Origin: Lachnospiraceae bacterium AC2029
GTDB lineage: Bacteria > Bacillota > Clostridia > Lachnospirales > Lachnospiraceae
Reading direction: 5' to 3'
Assembly: GCA_000703065.1 (NCBI GenBank)
Contig: JNLK01000001.1
Coordinates: forward strand, 2,192,001-2,256,000
Length of the DNA: 64,000 bases
The notes under the pieces were generated by a model that saw only the letters and a list, made by a program, of their open reading frames with translations, searched no databases and was not told where the DNA came from. Shown piece after piece: positions 44,586-55,401 of the stretch (positions within the stretch are counted from its first letter, which is position 1; the number at the start of each line of letters is the position of its first letter). The position numbers and the translations under genes were made by a program.

Positions 44586-47500
44586 GTGGCCGTTAATGAA
44601 AATACATTAGAACAGGCGATTATTGCTGAACTCCAAGAAAAAGGCTATGAATATGTGTACGGCCCAGACATCACCCGGGATTACCATGAGGTGATTCTTG
44701 AGGATTGGTTTCAATCTTCTATGCTGAGAATTAACCATGGTATTAAACAGGAGATTATTTCAGAAGCGTATAAGACAATAAAGAACCTGGGTTTGCTTCG
44801 GCTGGAAGATTTGAATGCTTCCTTCCACAAGTATTTGATTGAGGGTGTCCCGGTTCCATATAAGAAAGATGGCGAGAATCGCACCTTCACCGTAAGACTG
44901 GTGGATTTTGTTAATCCTGAGGCCAATGACTTCAAGGTTGTCAATCAATACACGGTTATCGAGTACAAGAACAAGCGCCCGGATATCCTGATCTTCATCA
45001 ACGGCATTCCAATGGTTTTGTTTGAATTGAAAAATATGGCCAATGCTGATACCACCGAGGAAGAAGCTTATAAGCAGGCGCGGAATTATCAGCTGGATAT
45101 CCCGTCACTGTTCCAATACATAGCCTTCAATGTGATCAGTGATGGCATCAATACCAAGGTCGGGACTATCACGGCAGATTTCACCCGGTACATGTCTTGG
45201 AAATCTGAGAACGGGGAGAAACCGCAGGAGAATGCTACGGACTTCTTTACAATTGCATTAAACGGAATGTTTCCGAAAGAACGGCTTCTGGATATTATAC
45301 AACACTTCATTGTGTTCCAAACTATTGAGGGGAAGACGGTTAAAATTCTGGCGGGATATCATCAATACTTTGCTGTACGCAAAGCTGTAGCAAGCACTCG
45401 GAAAGCGCTTGTTGACAAAACGGGACGCGCAGGTGTTGTTTGGCATACACAGGGTTCTGGAAAGAGCCTCTCTATGGTTTTCTATGCGGGTATTGTTGTT
45501 TCGGAGCCAGATTTTGATAATCCGACTATTGTTGTGTTGACAGACCGGAACGATCTGGATAATCAGCTTTATAACACATTTGCAGCCAGTTCCAAGCTGT
45601 TACTTCGGCAGACACCAAAACATGCAGAAAGCCGTGAACACCTTCGGGAACTGTTGGATGTAAAGGCTGGCGGTATCATTTTCACTACAATACAGAAGTT
45701 TGGTGATAGTGACGAAGTGATCAATACCCGGAGAAATATTATATTCCTGGCGGATGAGGCACATCGGTCACAGTACGGTTTGGATGAAAAATTTGATCGT
45801 GGCACAGGTGAATGGAAAGCAGGCATGGCTAAGCATATGCGTGCGTCACTTCCTAATGCAACATTCATTGGATTTACAGGTACACCGATTGACTTCAAGG
45901 AAAAATCAACTATAGCGGTCTTTGGTGATTATATTGATATTTATGATATGACACAGGCTGTAGATGATGGGGCGACAGTGCCGATCTATTACGAGAATCG
46001 TACAGCGAAACTGAAACTCGATGAGGCCACTTTGAAGCGGATTGACGAAGAGTATGCAAGACTGGCTGGCGATGCTTCTGAGGAAGTAATCGAGAAGTCA
46101 AAGGCAGACCTCTCGGGTCTTGAAGCGCTTGTTGGCTCTAATGAACGTATGGAGATGCTTGCTGATGATATTATTGCGCATTATGAGGATCGGAAGTACG
46201 TTTTGACGGGAAAGGCAATGATCGTCTGTATGACCAGACGAGTTGCCATTAAGCTGTATAAGAAACTTTTGGACAAGCGGCCAGAATGGAAGAATAAAGT
46301 CAAGGTCGTTCTGACATCCAGCAATCAGGACCCAGAAGAATGGCATGATATCATCGGAAATAAGTCATACCGGGATGCTCTCGCTAATGAATTCAAGGAT
46401 ACTTCAAGCGAGTTTAAGATTGCTATTGTCGTTGATATGTGGCTGACCGGATTTGATGTTCCGTCGTTGGCTACGATGTATATTGATAAGCCGATGAAGG
46501 GCCACACCTTGATGCAGGCCATCGCACGTGTCAACCGTGTTTATCCGGATAAGGAAGCTGGGCTAATTGTCGATTACATCGGCGTGGCAGCGGAGTTGAA
46601 GTCGGCGCTGAGCCAGTATACAAGACGAGATCAGGATAAGGTTCCGGATCTGCAAACAGCATATGCATACTGTCTGGGCAAATTGGAAGTTATGCGTGAC
46701 TTCTTCTATGGCTTTAGTTATAAGGATTTCTTTGGTGATTCTGACACTAAACGATTAAAGGTTATAGCAGATGGAGTGGAGTTTGCTCTTGACTTCGACG
46801 AGGATGAAAAGAAGATGTTTATCATCGAAGCCACAGCACTAAGCCAAGCTGAAACACTCTGCCGAAGTCTGTTGGATGAACAGGAAAAGAAGGAAATCGA
46901 GTTTTTCAAATGCGTAAAAGCAGGCCTTTGCAAAGTGGCTGGTAAGGGTAAGGTGACGGCTAACGAGGTCAATGCTCGCATTATGAAGATGCTGGAGCAG
47001 GCAATAGAGCAGGATGGTGTCATCAATATCTTTGAGGAAGCAGGGCGAAAGAATCCTGAGATATCCATTCTTTCTGAAGAGTATATGGAGCAGGTGCGCC
47101 GGATGAAGCATAAGAACATCGCAGCGGAAATGCTACGAAACCTGCTCGAAGATAATATAAAAATATTTGCCCGGACGGGTGTAGTAAAGGCTCAGCTCTT
47201 CTCTGAAAAAATGCAAAGCGTTTTGAAGAGATACAACAACCGTATGATCACCAGTGCAGAAGTCATTGAAGAATTATTGACCCTTTCAAAGGAAATGACG
47301 GATGCATATAAAGCTGGTGAAGAAAAGGGACTGAGCGTCGAGGAACTTGCGTTCTATGATGCACTTGTTGCTGATCCAGAAGTTTTACGGAGTATGGAGG
47401 AGCCGGTTTTGGTACAGATGGCCCAGGAACTGACAGATCTTATTCGTCGTAGTCGGACTGTTGATTGGGATAAGAAGCAGTCAGCGAGGGCATACATGCG

Positions 47501-47618
47501 CACCCAGGTTAAGCATCTTCTTAGGAAGTATAAGTATCCGCCAGAGAAGGCGAAGGGGGCAATTGATACTGTTATCAAACAGGCAGAACTCATGAGTGCA
47601 AATATTGATCCTGTATAA
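44586..47618 (+). CDS. hsdR: Type I restriction endonuclease subunit HsdR
   Basis: 1,010 aa from GTG 44586 with GAAAGGAAGTG upstream. N-terminal PD-(D/E)xK nuclease ([21 protein letters not shown]), then an SF2 translocase: Walker A GSGKS at 290-294, DEAH box 390-393, and conserved helicase motifs (TDRNDLD, GFTGTPI), plus a C-terminal helical domain. Cleaves unmethylated DNA after translocation. Complete and unbroken, so the system should be active. Confidence 0.97.
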   Translation: MAVNENTLEQAIIAELQEKGYEYVYGPDITRDYHEVILEDWFQSSMLRINHGIKQEIISEAYKTIKNLGLLRLEDLNASFHKYLIEGVPVPYKKDGENRTFTVRLVDFVNPEANDFKVVNQYTVIEYKNKRPDILIFINGIPMVLFELKNMANADTTEEEAYKQARNYQLDIPSLFQYIAFNVISDGINTKVGTITADFTRYMSWKSENGEKPQENATDFFTIALNGMFPKERLLDIIQHFIVFQTIEGKTVKILAGYHQYFAVRKAVASTRKALVDKTGRAGVVWHTQGSGKSLSMVFYAGIVVSEPDFDNPTIVVLTDRNDLDNQLYNTFAASSKLLLRQTPKHAESREHLRELLDVKAGGIIFTTIQKFGDSDEVINTRRNIIFLADEAHRSQYGLDEKFDRGTGEWKAGMAKHMRASLPNATFIGFTGTPIDFKEKSTIAVFGDYIDIYDMTQAVDDGATVPIYYENRTAKLKLDEATLKRIDEEYARLAGDASEEVIEKSKADLSGLEALVGSNERMEMLADDIIAHYEDRKYVLTGKAMIVCMTRRVAIKLYKKLLDKRPEWKNKVKVVLTSSNQDPEEWHDIIGNKSYRDALANEFKDTSSEFKIAIVVDMWLTGFDVPSLATMYIDKPMKGHTLMQAIARVNRVYPDKEAGLIVDYIGVAAELKSALSQYTRRDQDKVPDLQTAYAYCLGKLEVMRDFFYGFSYKDFFGDSDTKRLKVIADGVEFALDFDEDEKKMFIIEATALSQAETLCRSLLDEQEKKEIEFFKCVKAGLCKVAGKGKVTANEVNARIMKMLEQAIEQDGVINIFEEAGRKNPEISILSEEYMEQVRRMKHKNIAAEMLRNLLEDNIKIFARTGVVKAQLFSEKMQSVLKRYNNRMITSAEVIEELLTLSKEMTDAYKAGEEKGLSVEELAFYDALVADPEVLRSMEEPVLVQMAQELTDLIRRSRTVDWDKKQSARAYMRTQVKHLLRKYKYPPEKAKGAIDTVIKQAELMSANIDPV

Positions 47619-47628
47619 TGATGATACG

Positions 47629-47672
47629 AAGGCAGAATGCATTTATCGCACTCTGCCTTCATTGTTCTTTTA
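47629..47672 (+). terminator. Terminator after hsdR
   Basis: GAAGGCAGA / TCTGCCTTC stem with a 15-base loop, then ATTGTTCTTTTA. Confidence 0.8.
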
Positions 47673-48182
47673 ATCATTGAATCCATCCAATTTCTCACGG
47701 ATTCTTTTGGTATAATAGGATACAGTGCCGGGAGAGGAGACACCAAGTTCCGTAGCCATTTCTTTCTGAGTCATCTGTTGATTCATGAGCTCGAATGTTT
47801 CACGGCAGAGGTCGTTCTCTTCTTGTAATGCTTCTCTCATTTCTTCTTTGAGAACATGAGCTATGGCTTCGCTTTCCGTATTATCTGGTGCAACGGCTTC
47901 AAAAGTACCGTCCTCTGTCATCTGATCAAGAGAAACCTCTCTGCTTTGTGTACATCCAATGCCATCATAGGCTGTGCAGTACTTGCAGTCTCCCTTACAG
48001 CGTTTGCCGTTAATCATAGGTTGTTTGCTATTGCGATACTTCCTTTGGGCTTCCCTTCGCTCGGGACGATAATACTCCAGGTATACTTCATAGGTTACAG
48101 GTACTTTTTCGCCGTTTACTATTACATAGTACTCGCGTTCTTCGTTGTTGGCGGTTCTCTCGTTCAAGTCAGTCTTTTTCAT
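47670..48182 (-). CDS. Sigma-70-like HTH regulator of the mobile-element type
   Basis: 170 aa. N-terminal REYYVIVNGEKVPVTYEVYLEYY is typical of small sigma-like proteins of conjugative elements in Clostridia; the centre has a Cys cluster (CKGDCKYCTAYDGIGC) that could bind zinc; the C-terminus is a sigma region-4-like helix-turn-helix (MTQKEMATELGVSSPGTVSYYTKRI). It probably regulates element genes. RBS GGAGAAAAAC. Convergent with hsdR. Confidence 0.7.
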   Translation of the reverse strand: MKKTDLNERTANNEEREYYVIVNGEKVPVTYEVYLEYYRPERREAQRKYRNSKQPMINGKRCKGDCKYCTAYDGIGCTQSREVSLDQMTEDGTFEAVAPDNTESEAIAHVLKEEMREALQEENDLCRETFELMNQQMTQKEMATELGVSSPGTVSYYTKRIREKLDGFND

Positions 48183-48422
48183 TTGTTTTTCTCCTATTTC
48201 GTTTTGTTGCGAAACGGAGATAAACCGAGACTGACGAGACTATGCATAGTAAAAGCACAGCAAACAGACCGAAAAGAGCTTATACTCCGTTTCAGTTTCT
48301 GTGAGCTGTGCCATTCCAATAGAACAGTTCATAGGTATTTGTCACTCATCCCGGAACCTTGGAATGAACACCGTGATCAGCGGTATGATTCCGGGAATCG
48401 TGAACTGGGTTGTAATGGATCG

Positions 48423-48782
48423 TTAGCTGATAGAGAACACGTACTTGATACCTTCTTTAATCCTCTGTGCATCCGCATCGGTTAAGGCACCAACCTTACG
48501 TGTGATACATGATGTATCAAGCTGAACGATCGTGTTGAGTTTTGCCACGCTCGGGTTCTTGAAGCAGTCATAAAACTGCAGAACCACATTGGAACGTAAA
48601 TCTAGACGTGACAGGTTGCTGGAAATGTAGCAGCAGATGCATGTGCCGGAGTTGACATTTTGATTATCCTCTGAGAGAATAATTCCATAATGGTCTCCCC
48701 GCATGCGGAAGGTCTCTTCGTCGTCTGCTACAGGATTCCGGATCCAGACGATGTCGTACTGGTGATAATTCGATATACACAT
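48423..48782 (-). CDS. MazF/PemK-like protein
   Basis: 119 aa. Fits the MazF/PemK fold: YDIVWIRNP at the start, GDHYGIILSED, a beta-strand run TCICCYISSNL, then NTIVQLDTSCITRKVGALTDA. MazF toxins cleave mRNA at short sequences. No obvious antitoxin gene is adjacent, which could mean an orphan, a regulator-type PemK-like protein, or an unusual antitoxin. It lies between the sigma-like gene and the NACHT gene. RBS AAGGAGAAG. Confidence 0.6.
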   Translation of the reverse strand: MCISNYHQYDIVWIRNPVADDEETFRMRGDHYGIILSEDNQNVNSGTCICCYISSNLSRLDLRSNVVLQFYDCFKNPSVAKLNTIVQLDTSCITRKVGALTDADAQRIKEGIKYVFSIS

Positions 48783-48906
48783 AGTTTCTTCTCCTTTTTT
48801 TCCGTTATAGTCGGGTTTGGCGAATGAGCCGTATCGGAGGAGTGACCTGCAGGTGTATTTCCATCGACGGGTTCAGTAAATCATTGTTTTTTATTGTTTG
48901 TAAATC

Positions 48907-48939
48907 TTGTCAAAGGTTGTTTTTCATTGTTGAAGGTTG
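48907..48939 (+). repeat. TTGTnnAAGGTTG direct repeats upstream of the NACHT gene
   Basis: TTGTCAAAGGTTG at 48907-48919 and TTGTTGAAGGTTG at 48927-48939, a 20-base period, in the AT-rich leader 26 bases before the start. Looks like a repeated protein-binding site; function unknown. Confidence 0.45.
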
Positions 48940-48964
48940 CTAAATTAAAAATGAGGATATAAAA

Positions 48965-51580
48965 ATGAAGGATGAATTGAAGGAATACAGCTTTTTGTCA
49001 GGGTCAACACTTTACATGATGATGCTGGAATCAAAGAATACTCGTGCTAATGATGGACACAAGATAGCAAATTACGAATTGCTAATTGAGTTAGAAAAGA
49101 TTGTTAATGATAAGGCAAAGATTAGACTTGACAAAAAAGAACTTACGGAACAAGCATCAAAATACAAAAGTGGAATGGTGCCGGTACCAAGAGGATTTTT
49201 CTTTAATACTGAAAAGAACGTATCCTTGTTTGACGAGCGTTATAGACAGGATTATGGTTCGTTATTAAACAGATTCCGACGCTTTGCAGATGAATACTTA
49301 TTTATTGACAAGGATGACCCATGGTTAATAAAGGCATTGTTTGATATTGTTGAGAATGATACAACAATTGACGCTGATGAAGTGTTATTCCTTTATGATG
49401 GAAAAACAGAGATAAAAAAGAGGGATCTACATGAAGTAAAAGAGATCGATAGTTCATCGATCCTTTTGGGGTTATGGTGTTATACGCTTCACCAGAAAAT
49501 AGACCTCAACAAAAACAAAGGAGCATATCAAAAATTTACTCATAGATTGCATAACAATCAGAAGACTGTGGATCGTTCTTTGTTTGACTGGAATGAGGAA
49601 ATAAGTATAATTACACCTCATATTGCGAATGAGGAAACGATAGATGAACAGAGTTCATCAAAGAAAGATCAGGACAGAGAGGATAGTGAAAAATCAAGTG
49701 GTAAGAGAATGCCAGAAGACAAGTTTTCGAAGTATCTGGCTAAGTCCTATGAGAAATTCAGTACAACAATTACATATATCTACAGGACGGAAAGACCATT
49801 TAGAGATTTCTATGTTTGTAATAACGTTATGAACAGATCCCGGGTTACGGTTAGACAATCAGAGGGTAGAGAGGGATATCTATATAATGATTCATCAATT
49901 AAGAACCTTGATATGATGAAATTTGACGGCCCGAGGAATATTATTCTTGGCCAGGGCGGTCTCGGAAAATCCATGATGATGAATCATTTGTTCCTTTCTA
50001 CCATCGATTTATACTCGGAAAAGTCCGTTATTCCGATTTTCATTTCTTTAGGTGATTATATACCGGGGGAGAGAACACTCTTATCTTTAATATGTGAATC
50101 GATGGCTCGGTTTGATACAGATTTAACTTCGGAAGATGTATTAAGGAGGCTTAAGGACGGGCATATGCTGCTTCTTATGGATGGCCTAGATGAAGTTAAA
50201 AAGGAAAGCCTGAATGAATGTATTAGAGAATTGGATGTAATCGGAGATTCGTACGATGGAAATAATGTTTTTGTTGTTTCATCAAGAGAAATGCCGGATG
50301 TTGCTCGATTAAAAGGGTATAGAGCATATGAATTAATGCCGCTGAATGAGAAGCAGGCTATTGAGATGGTTCAGAAAATTGAGCCTGATGTTATTCCTGA
50401 AATAACCAAAAGAAACTTTATTAATGATATCAAAAACAAGAGGTTTCGCTTTGATGAAAAAGAAAAAAAGGAATACCTGGGAAATCCGCTGTTTTTGACA
50501 TTGATGCTTCTTACATATTCACAGACAAATAGTATTTCAACAGAGAGATATTTGTTCTATGAGGATGCATATAAAGCTATGGCAACGCTTCACGATGGGA
50601 GGAAAGGTGTCACAAGAGCTTTTTTCACGGGACTTTCTGAAAGAGAATTTCAGCGCTATTTTGGTCAGTTCTGTATAGAGTCTTATTTTGACAATAAGCT
50701 TAGATTCTCCAGAAGACAGATGGACGCTTATTTTCAGAAGGTAATAGATGACAACGGATTAGACACATCTGTTGATATGTTTTTCAGGGACGTGACAGAA
50801 AAACTGTGTTTGATGTACCTGGACGGAAATGAGTATAGGTTTATTCACAGATCTTTTCAGGAGTATTTCGCTGCATATTTTATTACGAACCTTTTGGACG
50901 ATGATTACAGAGAAGTGTTTGATGAGTTGTTGCGGATTGACTCACGAATTGTATCGGATAATACTATCGCTATGCTTTATGGATTAAACAGCAGGAAGTT
51001 TGAGCGATTTATAGTTATTCCGTTTTTGGAAGAATTTGATTGTGATGCAGATGATGACGAGAACTACCGACATTTTCTCAGATGGCTTTACTCGAGTGTT
51101 GAATATGCAACGGGAGAATTAAATAGTGATTTTGCGGATAATCATGTACACTCGGCAATATATAAGTTCATCACGGAAAACTATGGATTTAAAGAAGACA
51201 TAGATGCATCTGACTTTGATGATGATGAATCATATGCAGATGAAAGTGAGCTTTACTATTATGTCGAGGATAATAGAACGCCATCTGAACATGGCCCCGA
51301 TTGCCAGTATGTTGAAAAGTCAGGCTTATGGAAATATAAAGATCCAAATGGTGAAATCAATGATGAGCGGATAGAATATCACGAGGCCGGATATGTCTGT
51401 AGAATCGACATTGATAATGTGGTAAGAAAAGAGTTTAATAACGGTCTATGGGAATTATTTAATGATAGTACCTTCCCTCTCAAAGTAGAATTTGAATCCG
51501 CTCAGGATCTACTGAAGGAGCTAAAGGGAAAGTATTCTGACAATAAAAAGCAGAAGTTTGGTCTTGGATTATCAGATTAA
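48965..51580 (+). CDS. NACHT-family NTPase (putative antiphage defence protein)
   Basis: 871 aa. The N-terminal 300 residues are unrecognised helical sequence ending in an acidic/basic linker (about 225-255); then an NTPase with Walker A GQGGLGKS at 329-336 and Walker B LLLMDGLDE around D406, the NACHT-type arrangement with small acidic residues after the Asp. A long helical region follows (winged-helix-like, FIHRSFQEYFAAYF), and a C-terminal acidic extension. Bacterial NACHT proteins (bNACHT) sense phage components and trigger abortive infection. Context supports this: next to type I RM and a MazF-like gene in an element-like region. Base composition is much more AT-rich than the core. RBS GAGG upstream and a terminator after. 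Effector domain not identified. Confidence 0.8.
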   Translation: MKDELKEYSFLSGSTLYMMMLESKNTRANDGHKIANYELLIELEKIVNDKAKIRLDKKELTEQASKYKSGMVPVPRGFFFNTEKNVSLFDERYRQDYGSLLNRFRRFADEYLFIDKDDPWLIKALFDIVENDTTIDADEVLFLYDGKTEIKKRDLHEVKEIDSSSILLGLWCYTLHQKIDLNKNKGAYQKFTHRLHNNQKTVDRSLFDWNEEISIITPHIANEETIDEQSSSKKDQDREDSEKSSGKRMPEDKFSKYLAKSYEKFSTTITYIYRTERPFRDFYVCNNVMNRSRVTVRQSEGREGYLYNDSSIKNLDMMKFDGPRNIILGQGGLGKSMMMNHLFLSTIDLYSEKSVIPIFISLGDYIPGERTLLSLICESMARFDTDLTSEDVLRRLKDGHMLLLMDGLDEVKKESLNECIRELDVIGDSYDGNNVFVVSSREMPDVARLKGYRAYELMPLNEKQAIEMVQKIEPDVIPEITKRNFINDIKNKRFRFDEKEKKEYLGNPLFLTLMLLTYSQTNSISTERYLFYEDAYKAMATLHDGRKGVTRAFFTGLSEREFQRYFGQFCIESYFDNKLRFSRRQMDAYFQKVIDDNGLDTSVDMFFRDVTEKLCLMYLDGNEYRFIHRSFQEYFAAYFITNLLDDDYREVFDELLRIDSRIVSDNTIAMLYGLNSRKFERFIVIPFLEEFDCDADDDENYRHFLRWLYSSVEYATGELNSDFADNHVHSAIYKFITENYGFKEDIDASDFDDDESYADESELYYYVEDNRTPSEHGPDCQYVEKSGLWKYKDPNGEINDERIEYHEAGYVCRIDIDNVVRKEFNNGLWELFNDSTFPLKVEFESAQDLLKELKGKYSDNKKQKFGLGLSD

Positions 51581-51584
51581 ATGA

Positions 51585-51621
51585 AGAGGTGGCAACCGTT
51601 GTAGGACTGCCACCTTTTCTC
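51585..51621. terminator. Terminator between the NACHT and polymerase genes
   Basis: AGAGGTGGCA / TGCCACCT stem with a 13-base loop followed by TTTTCT; the two flanking genes converge here. Confidence 0.8.
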
Positions 51622-51623
51622 GT

Positions 51624-53609
51624 TCATTCCTTTTTGTAAAACGGGCTCTCAAATCCTTCTGCCCGGAGGACGAGTCCGTCTGCCCATGCAGGTACTTTCG
51701 CCATGGTGTCGCATATGGACTCGACCGATATGTCCATCGGGCATTCGATTACTATCTCGTCATGAATATGGGCGCAGATAAGCATATCGGATAAGTTCTT
51801 CATAGCAAAGCAAAGGATGTCCCGGGAGAGGGCCTGAATGATATTCTCTGTCAGTTTTCCACCGAATGTTTCAAGTTGAGACCAGTGCCTAGTGCCATCA
51901 AGGCCTTCGTAGGTAATGCCGTCGGAACCAAATCTATTAATGCCGATTTTTGGCCTAACATAGGAGAGCATTCTGCCGGACTGGAGATGAAGGAACAACA
52001 TTTTGCTCCGGCACTCGAATGTGATGCCATGTGTGGTTGTTGTGGTTTTGCCCGTGATCGCAAGTTTTGCTGCATCTTGAATGGCATGCCACAGGGATAC
52101 GATCTTGGGATTTGATCTCCGCCAGAGAGCAACTAAGGGCTCGAGTTCTTCTTCCTTCATCCCGGCTTCAATTGCGCCCATATTACGAAGGGCACCTACG
52201 CTGCCTCCGTATCCACAACTTAGCTCACATTGTTTTCCTTTGGCACGAAGTTCGCCGTTGATCCCGTTCTTGACTACGGGCTTATGGAACATACGAGATG
52301 CGGTTTCACAGTAGATATCGCCGTTTCTCGCAAAAACATTCATTCTCCATTCTTCCTGGGCCAGCCAGGATAAGACGCGTGCTTCGATAGCGGAGAAATC
52401 AGCAACTATGAATTTATATCCTTCACGGGGAATCAAGGCCGTTCGGATCAGTTCTGAAAGAACCTCCGGTACAGAGTCATACAGGCAGGAGAGAAGATCG
52501 TAATTTCCGTCTTTTACGATTTCTTTTACAAGAGTAAGTTCCTTATTTTTCATGTGGGTCTTATATAGATTGTGTAACTGAAATCCCCTTGCTGCATAAC
52601 GCCCGGTGTGCGATCCGTAAAACTGAAAGCAACCTCTGGCCCGGTCATCGGCACACATCATCTTTTGCATTGCAGTATATTTCTTGACTGATGATTTTGC
52701 TGATGCCTTTCGTATTTCTAGCACTCGCTGAAGATTGGCTGGAGCAGTAGGGATCAGTTCAGATACCTGTTTCTTCCCCAGAGACTCAACAGCAAAACCC
52801 TGATCAGAAAGCCATCCCTTCAGCTGCTTTACACTATTCGGATTATCCAGATTAGTCAGTTCTTTTAGGGATTTCGTCAGTTCGGCCTGAGAACGTTCAT
52901 CCATGGCAATCGCATGTTTGACGAGTGTGGTATCGATCCGGATACCTCGGTCGTTGATCTCCTGATCAAGACTGTATTCTTCCCATACAAAATCGGGTAC
53001 AGGGTATTTCTTGAGCCGTTTGTGTATATTCATCTCTACTTCCACATCTCGAATATTGTATTTTTTGAAAGTGGTCCATTTCTCTTTATCATACTCTGGA
53101 AGGTTCCGGGTACGTCCACCATTGGCTTTGGTAGGCTTACAAGGGACACAGAAGTATCGGATCAGTTCTTTTCCCTCAGTCATTTTCTGCTCATCCAGAC
53201 CCAGGATTCTACCGGAATCTGCCAGTTTATGAGGTAGCCCCAGATAAGCAGCGTGTACCATATCGCATCTCCAGCTTGTAGGGGCAAGGTAGTTCTTGAT
53301 GGCATCATCATTTCCTCTATATGATAAAAACAAATCCGGGTAGTAACGCCGCAGGTGCTCCGAAAGACAGATACGTTCAAACATGGCATTGTATGCTCTT
53401 TTGATGATATCAGGATTTACGAGTGCATTCAGGACAATCTCCGGGATTTCCTCGCCGCAGGCTATGTCGATGCAGCTGACTGGTTTTTCATCAAAAGAAT
53501 AGGAGAAGAGCAGAATCTCGAAATTAGAAGACTGGGCGTATTTGTAGACACCACATTTCTGCAGGTCAATATCAGAGTATGTCTCTAAATCCATAGTTAT
53601 TTCATTCAT
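51624..53609 (-). CDS. Phage-type family A DNA polymerase
   Basis: 661 aa from ATG 53609 (GGCGGTGAAAAC upstream; earlier in-frame codons are weak). N-terminal 3'-5' exonuclease (TMDLETYSD, with the DxE motif), then a family A polymerase: motif A FIVADFSAIEARVLSWL, and motif C AHIHDEIVIE. This is the type carried by Firmicute phages and phage-related elements, replicating the element's own DNA. Upstream in the same operon are DUF2815, a DUF2800 nuclease and small genes. Confidence 0.92.
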   Translation of the reverse strand: MNEITMDLETYSDIDLQKCGVYKYAQSSNFEILLFSYSFDEKPVSCIDIACGEEIPEIVLNALVNPDIIKRAYNAMFERICLSEHLRRYYPDLFLSYRGNDDAIKNYLAPTSWRCDMVHAAYLGLPHKLADSGRILGLDEQKMTEGKELIRYFCVPCKPTKANGGRTRNLPEYDKEKWTTFKKYNIRDVEVEMNIHKRLKKYPVPDFVWEEYSLDQEINDRGIRIDTTLVKHAIAMDERSQAELTKSLKELTNLDNPNSVKQLKGWLSDQGFAVESLGKKQVSELIPTAPANLQRVLEIRKASAKSSVKKYTAMQKMMCADDRARGCFQFYGSHTGRYAARGFQLHNLYKTHMKNKELTLVKEIVKDGNYDLLSCLYDSVPEVLSELIRTALIPREGYKFIVADFSAIEARVLSWLAQEEWRMNVFARNGDIYCETASRMFHKPVVKNGINGELRAKGKQCELSCGYGGSVGALRNMGAIEAGMKEEELEPLVALWRRSNPKIVSLWHAIQDAAKLAITGKTTTTTHGITFECRSKMLFLHLQSGRMLSYVRPKIGINRFGSDGITYEGLDGTRHWSQLETFGGKLTENIIQALSRDILCFAMKNLSDMLICAHIHDEIVIECPMDISVESICDTMAKVPAWADGLVLRAEGFESPFYKKE

Positions 53610-53687
53610 GTTTTCACCGCCTATATACAGAAAAGGGGGAGTCAGATTTCTCCACCTCCCCCCCTTATGAGCTGGTTTCATTTTTGA

Positions 53688-54266
53688 TTAGTCGAGAAAG
53701 CTGTCAGTGCTCTCATCGTCGTCCTCGTCATCAGTCAGACCTGCAAAAACGTCCTTTGCGTTAGCCCGACCTCCCAGAGGTGTTCCCTTACGAAGCACCT
53801 GAAGGGCGTTGAGTCCCGCAGCGATTCCTTTGCTGCCTGCGGTGTTATAAGCGTACAGGCTGATATGAGCCCGTCCGCTACAGCCAGAATAGCAGTCGTT
53901 CGGATTCGTCAGATTCTCACCATTTACATCCACAATCTGCGGAGGTGTTGTGGAATTGCAGTTGATGAAATAGCTGTCAGCATAGGCCGGATCGGAGGGA
54001 CGATCCTGGTCGCCATTTCGCAAAGGAAGTCGGATATCCTCAAGAGACGGGACTACATTGCTCGTTCCTTTCAGTTTCCCTTTGCCTTCCTCATAGGCAG
54101 CTGCCATCGCCTGACGGATAGCGTCCAGCGTTTTTGTGTCTGACTTTTTGATGATCAAGCTCACGCTGTATTTCGGCTTTCCACCGCTCAGCGAGGGTTT
54201 GGGCTCCCAGACATTGGCATATGAAAACACCGTTCTGGGTCCGGTAATTACCTGTGTACTATTCAT
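53688..54266 (-). CDS. DUF2815 phage replication protein
   Basis: 192 aa from ATG 54266, favoured because GGAGGAAAC precedes it; the earlier ATG at 54281 is part of that site. Matches the DUF2815 pattern: VFSYANVWEPKPSLSGGKPK, YSVSLIIKKSDTKT, and a Gly-rich C-terminus with an acidic tail (DDEDDDESTDSFLD). Found next to phage polymerase genes; the acidic tail resembles single-strand-binding proteins, and that role is inference. Confidence 0.85.
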   Translation of the reverse strand: MNSTQVITGPRTVFSYANVWEPKPSLSGGKPKYSVSLIIKKSDTKTLDAIRQAMAAAYEEGKGKLKGTSNVVPSLEDIRLPLRNGDQDRPSDPAYADSYFINCNSTTPPQIVDVNGENLTNPNDCYSGCSGRAHISLYAYNTAGSKGIAAGLNALQVLRKGTPLGGRANAKDVFAGLTDDEDDDESTDSFLD

Positions 54267-55401
54267 AGTCGTTTCCTCCATCTAAATCTTTGAAAACCTC
54301 TGCGGCCGAGATGTATTCCGGTCGCTTGTCTTTTTCAGTAACTAAAGTCGGTCTTCCGTGGGGTTTGCAGATGTACCCGCCAAGAAGTTCATCGAATCTT
54401 TGCTTGCCGAGTCGTTTGGTCATGGCCGTTATACCGAGAACTTTCATTTCGTAAGGATCATATCCAGCGTCGGTTACCGCTTTTGCCACGGCATCCGCAT
54501 CTGTGTATTTTCTTATGGAACGTCCCTCTACCAGCTTGAATCCTTCGAATTTCGTTCCTGAAAGCGCCCTCGCAAGTGCATATTCCTTCACGTCGTTAGC
54601 CCATGATACCAGCTCATCTGCCTGTGATAAAACATCTGCAATTTCTGTGTTATCCAGCGTTTCGGGCGACTTGAAGTGATACCTGGCAAGCTCGAGATTC
54701 GCTTCTGCACGTTTACGACATGTTGCATTTACTTTGCAGAACTGACAATGCGGACCGGATACAAACTCACCTTCTCCGGAATATGCTAACTGAGCCCTTG
54801 GTGACAGGTATTCGTCGGCCCATTTCAGAAGGTCTTCCACCGAGATGCTCCAAGATGCGATGTTCTCTTTCCGAGGCTGGATGATTGTCATGCAGATGGT
54901 TTCCACATCACAGATTTCACCAAACATCGAGAGAACACCCAGTGCATAGCACTTCATCTGGATATTATCCTCAGCTGGGACAAGAATGCCTGCTCCGTGT
55001 TTATAGTCGATGACGTGTGTCGTCCCGTCAGCAAGAATGATACAGTCAGCTGTACCGAATCCTTCTGGTACCCATCTTGAGAAGTTGACACGCTGCTCGA
55101 CTAATACAGTCGGGTTTTTATCAGTTAATAGCACATCGGCCATGATCTCTTTTATTTTGTTAAGGTATATTTCCGCACATTCCTGCATTTCCTCGTTGTA
55201 GTAGGAGAGGTCCTCTGTCGGGTCTTTTGTTGGGATTCCATATTCCTTTTCCACCAGGTATTGGCAGAGTGCATGTGCATCTGTTCCCTCCGCAGCATAA
55301 GGGGAGGCTCGTTCTTCAGCTGTGGCATTCAGTTTTGCAGACGGTGTACATTCCGTCCACATCTTAGAGGCAGATGCCGACAGCAGTGCATGCTTAGCCA
55401 T
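54259..55401 (-). CDS. DUF2800 PD-(D/E)xK nuclease-like protein
   Basis: 380 aa. Pattern of a RecB/Cas4-type nuclease: AEGTDAHALCQYLV (His-containing motif), FGTADCIILADGTTHVIDYKHGAG (GxxD ... DYK), and a Cys cluster CQFCKVNATCRK that may bind an Fe-S cluster or zinc. DUF2800 proteins sit beside DUF2815 and phage DNA polymerases and probably process replication or recombination intermediates. Stop overlaps the next start by 8 bases, showing tight coupling. Confidence 0.85.
   Translation of the reverse strand: MAKHALLSASASKMWTECTPSAKLNATAEERASPYAAEGTDAHALCQYLVEKEYGIPTKDPTEDLSYYNEEMQECAEIYLNKIKEIMADVLLTDKNPTVLVEQRVNFSRWVPEGFGTADCIILADGTTHVIDYKHGAGILVPAEDNIQMKCYALGVLSMFGEICDVETICMTIIQPRKENIASWSISVEDLLKWADEYLSPRAQLAYSGEGEFVSGPHCQFCKVNATCRKRAEANLELARYHFKSPETLDNTEIADVLSQADELVSWANDVKEYALARALSGTKFEGFKLVEGRSIRKYTDADAVAKAVTDAGYDPYEMKVLGITAMTKRLGKQRFDELLGGYICKPHGRPTLVTEKDKRPEYISAAEVFKDLDGGNDYE

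Noticed and set aside
48363-48425. A 20-residue hydrophobic ORF MNTVISGMIPGIVNWVVMDR on the plus strand
   Set aside because: Short, with a weak ribosome binding site and no homology I can name; a toxic peptide is possible but unsupported.
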